Positions 6,811-7,266 of a DNA stretch of 7,266 bases are shown here, piece after piece. Origin of the DNA: Candidatus Pelagibacterales bacterium (GTDB lineage: Bacteria > Pseudomonadota > Alphaproteobacteria > Rickettsiales > UBA1997); the NCBI GenBank assembly GCA_016882165.1, contig VHBV01000063.1, positions 1-7,266 of the forward strand, in the 5' to 3' direction. The position numbers and the translations under genes were made by a program. Position 1 is the first letter of the stretch. Every line of letters starts with the position of its first letter. The notes beneath the pieces were generated by a model. The model did no database searches. It saw only the letters and a list, made by a program, of their open reading frames with translations, and was not told the origin of the DNA.

Positions 6811-6930
6811 TAAATCCTCCGTCACGACTTCGTCGTGCCACCTCCTTTTTCAAAGGAGGCTTCGTTTCAAACCCTCTTTGTAAAAGAGGGTGGATCAAAT
6901 TGCATCAGCAATTTGAGACGGGTGATTTTA
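6811..6930. repeat. Composite REP-like element: two double-hairpin units in inverted orientation
   Basis: Four stem-loops lie in a row: CACGAC/GTCGTG (6823-6837), CCTCCTTT/AAAGGAGG (6841-6859), ACCCTCTTT/AAAGAGGGT (6871-6891) and TCAAATTGC/GCAATTTGA (6895-6916). The first pair read on the plus strand and the second pair read on the minus strand have the same order: an AAATC..CCGTC end, a stem-loop, CCACC, then a CT-rich stem ending in TTT. The element is therefore two copies of one bipartite unit facing each other, with imperfect terminal inverted repeats (6811-6823 and 6917-6930). This organisation resembles bacterial REP/BIME or MITE-like sequences, which can be mobilised in trans by RAYT or other transposases; none is in the window. 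Its right end overlaps the moeB-like stop codon. It probably also ends transcription of the convergent genes. Confidence 0.65.
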
Positions 6931-7266
6931 ATTTGATCCACAAACTCTACAACCAACATTTTTCTTCAACCCCACTTTTCTAAATTCATTCTTCAAAAAA
7001 TCAAAAACCAAAATTTTTCCAACCAAACTATCTTTTTCTGCTTGGCCAATTCCCAAAATTTCTTTAATTGTTGTTGTGGCTTGAAGCGCACCTATTGTTC
7101 CTGCAACTGATCCCAAAATTCCTTTTTCAGAAAGTGGCAACGAAAAATTTTCATCAACAATATTTGGATTAAAACAAGCGTAACATGGATTATTATTTTC
7201 GTAAGATTTAAACACCGAAACCTGTCCCGCAAAACCTTTTACAGCGGCAAAAATCAGCGGTTTTTT
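6928..7266 (-). CDS. MoeB/ThiF/HesA-family adenylyltransferase, C-terminal part (partial)
   Basis: The coding frame is open from the right edge to a TAA at 6928-6930 on the minus strand; the N-terminus and ATP-binding half lie outside the window. A GTG at 7215 is internal to the domain and not the start. The visible 112 residues match the C-terminal half of MoeB/ThiF/HesA enzymes, E1-like proteins that adenylate the C-terminus of a small sulfur carrier (MoaD or ThiS) for molybdopterin or thiamine synthesis. Seen in order are 'KPLIFAAVKGFAGQVSVF', 'PCYACF', 'GILGSVAGTIGALQA' and 'CRVCGSN' at the end. The two Cys-x-x-Cys pairs (PCYAC and CRVC) are the family's zinc site. Which carrier it serves cannot be decided here. 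The last codons overlap the repeat element, but the protein ends where MoeB proteins normally end, so it appears intact. Confidence 0.92.
   Translation of the reverse strand, partial: KKPLIFAAVKGFAGQVSVFKSYENNNPCYACFNPNIVDENFSLPLSEKGILGSVAGTIGALQATTTIKEILGIGQAEKDSLVGKILVFDFLKNEFRKVGLKKNVGCRVCGSN

Larger units (their letters stand above)
6682..6927. other. Repeat-filled intergenic region between convergent nth and moeB-like genes
   Basis: These 246 bp hold no gene that I can support. They contain at least six inverted repeats, far more than any other part of the window. The features are a 16-bp palindrome at 6711-6726, a 6-bp stem at 6737-6751, and the composite four-hairpin element at 6811-6930. 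Because both flanking genes read into it, the region probably also serves as a two-way transcription stop. A long plus-strand open frame crossing it (6602-6883) overlaps nth in another frame and translates the hairpins, so I regard it as spurious. Confidence 0.6.

Noticed and set aside
6602..6883. Plus-strand open frame of 93 codons starting inside nth
   Set aside because: It overlaps nth in a different frame, then runs through the palindromes and hairpins of the intergenic region. It shows no recognisable family.
6811..6930. CRISPR array or attachment site in the hairpin region
   Set aside because: There are no regularly spaced direct repeats with unique spacers, no tRNA or integrase nearby, and the repeats are inverted.

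Overview
The window is AT-rich, gene-dense bacterial DNA. The MurC, CarB and DUF167 proteins read like alphaproteobacterial versions, for example the MurC segments around 'DPTVINGG' and 'GVKRRFTKV'. Together with the strong A/T codon bias and scarce Shine-Dalgarno sites, this suggests a low-GC alphaproteobacterium, possibly Rickettsiales-like. That placement is an inference from remembered family sequences, not a computed phylogeny. Retention of carB, and a large secreted-type prepilin protein, would fit a less reduced member of such a group.

Layout, left to right. (1) 1-979, plus strand: the 3' end of carB (carbamoyl-phosphate synthase large subunit, allosteric domain), followed 3 nt later by a DUF167/YggU-family gene. 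A perfect 12-bp stem-loop sits in the first codons of the latter. (2) 980-1248: an intergenic stretch between convergent genes. It holds a 14-bp perfect hairpin and two weak overlapping open frames that may be remnants. (3) 1249-5961, minus strand: a tight gene string transcribed murC > GNAT acetyltransferase > xthA (exonuclease III) > a 666-residue prepilin-like protein. The first three genes overlap or nearly abut, and the prepilin gene follows 19 nt later. The last protein joins a type IV pilin/pseudopilin N-terminus to a LamG-like domain, a Cys-rich section and a long glycine-rich C-terminus. (4) 5962-6057: a short divergent intergenic region. (5) 6058-6681, plus strand: nth (endonuclease III). 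(6) 6682-6927: an intergenic region between convergent genes, filled with inverted repeats. It includes a roughly 120-bp composite of two REP-like double-hairpin units in inverted orientation. (7) 6928-7266, minus strand: the C-terminal part of a MoeB/ThiF/HesA-family adenylyltransferase, cut by the window edge.

Most genes are housekeeping: pyrimidine/arginine precursor synthesis, peptidoglycan precursor synthesis, base-excision repair by two enzymes (Nth and XthA), and sulfur-carrier activation. The less ordinary content is the chimeric glycine-rich prepilin protein, its position at the end of a murC-led gene string, and the composite repeat at 6811-6930. I do not see a new defence or mobile system.
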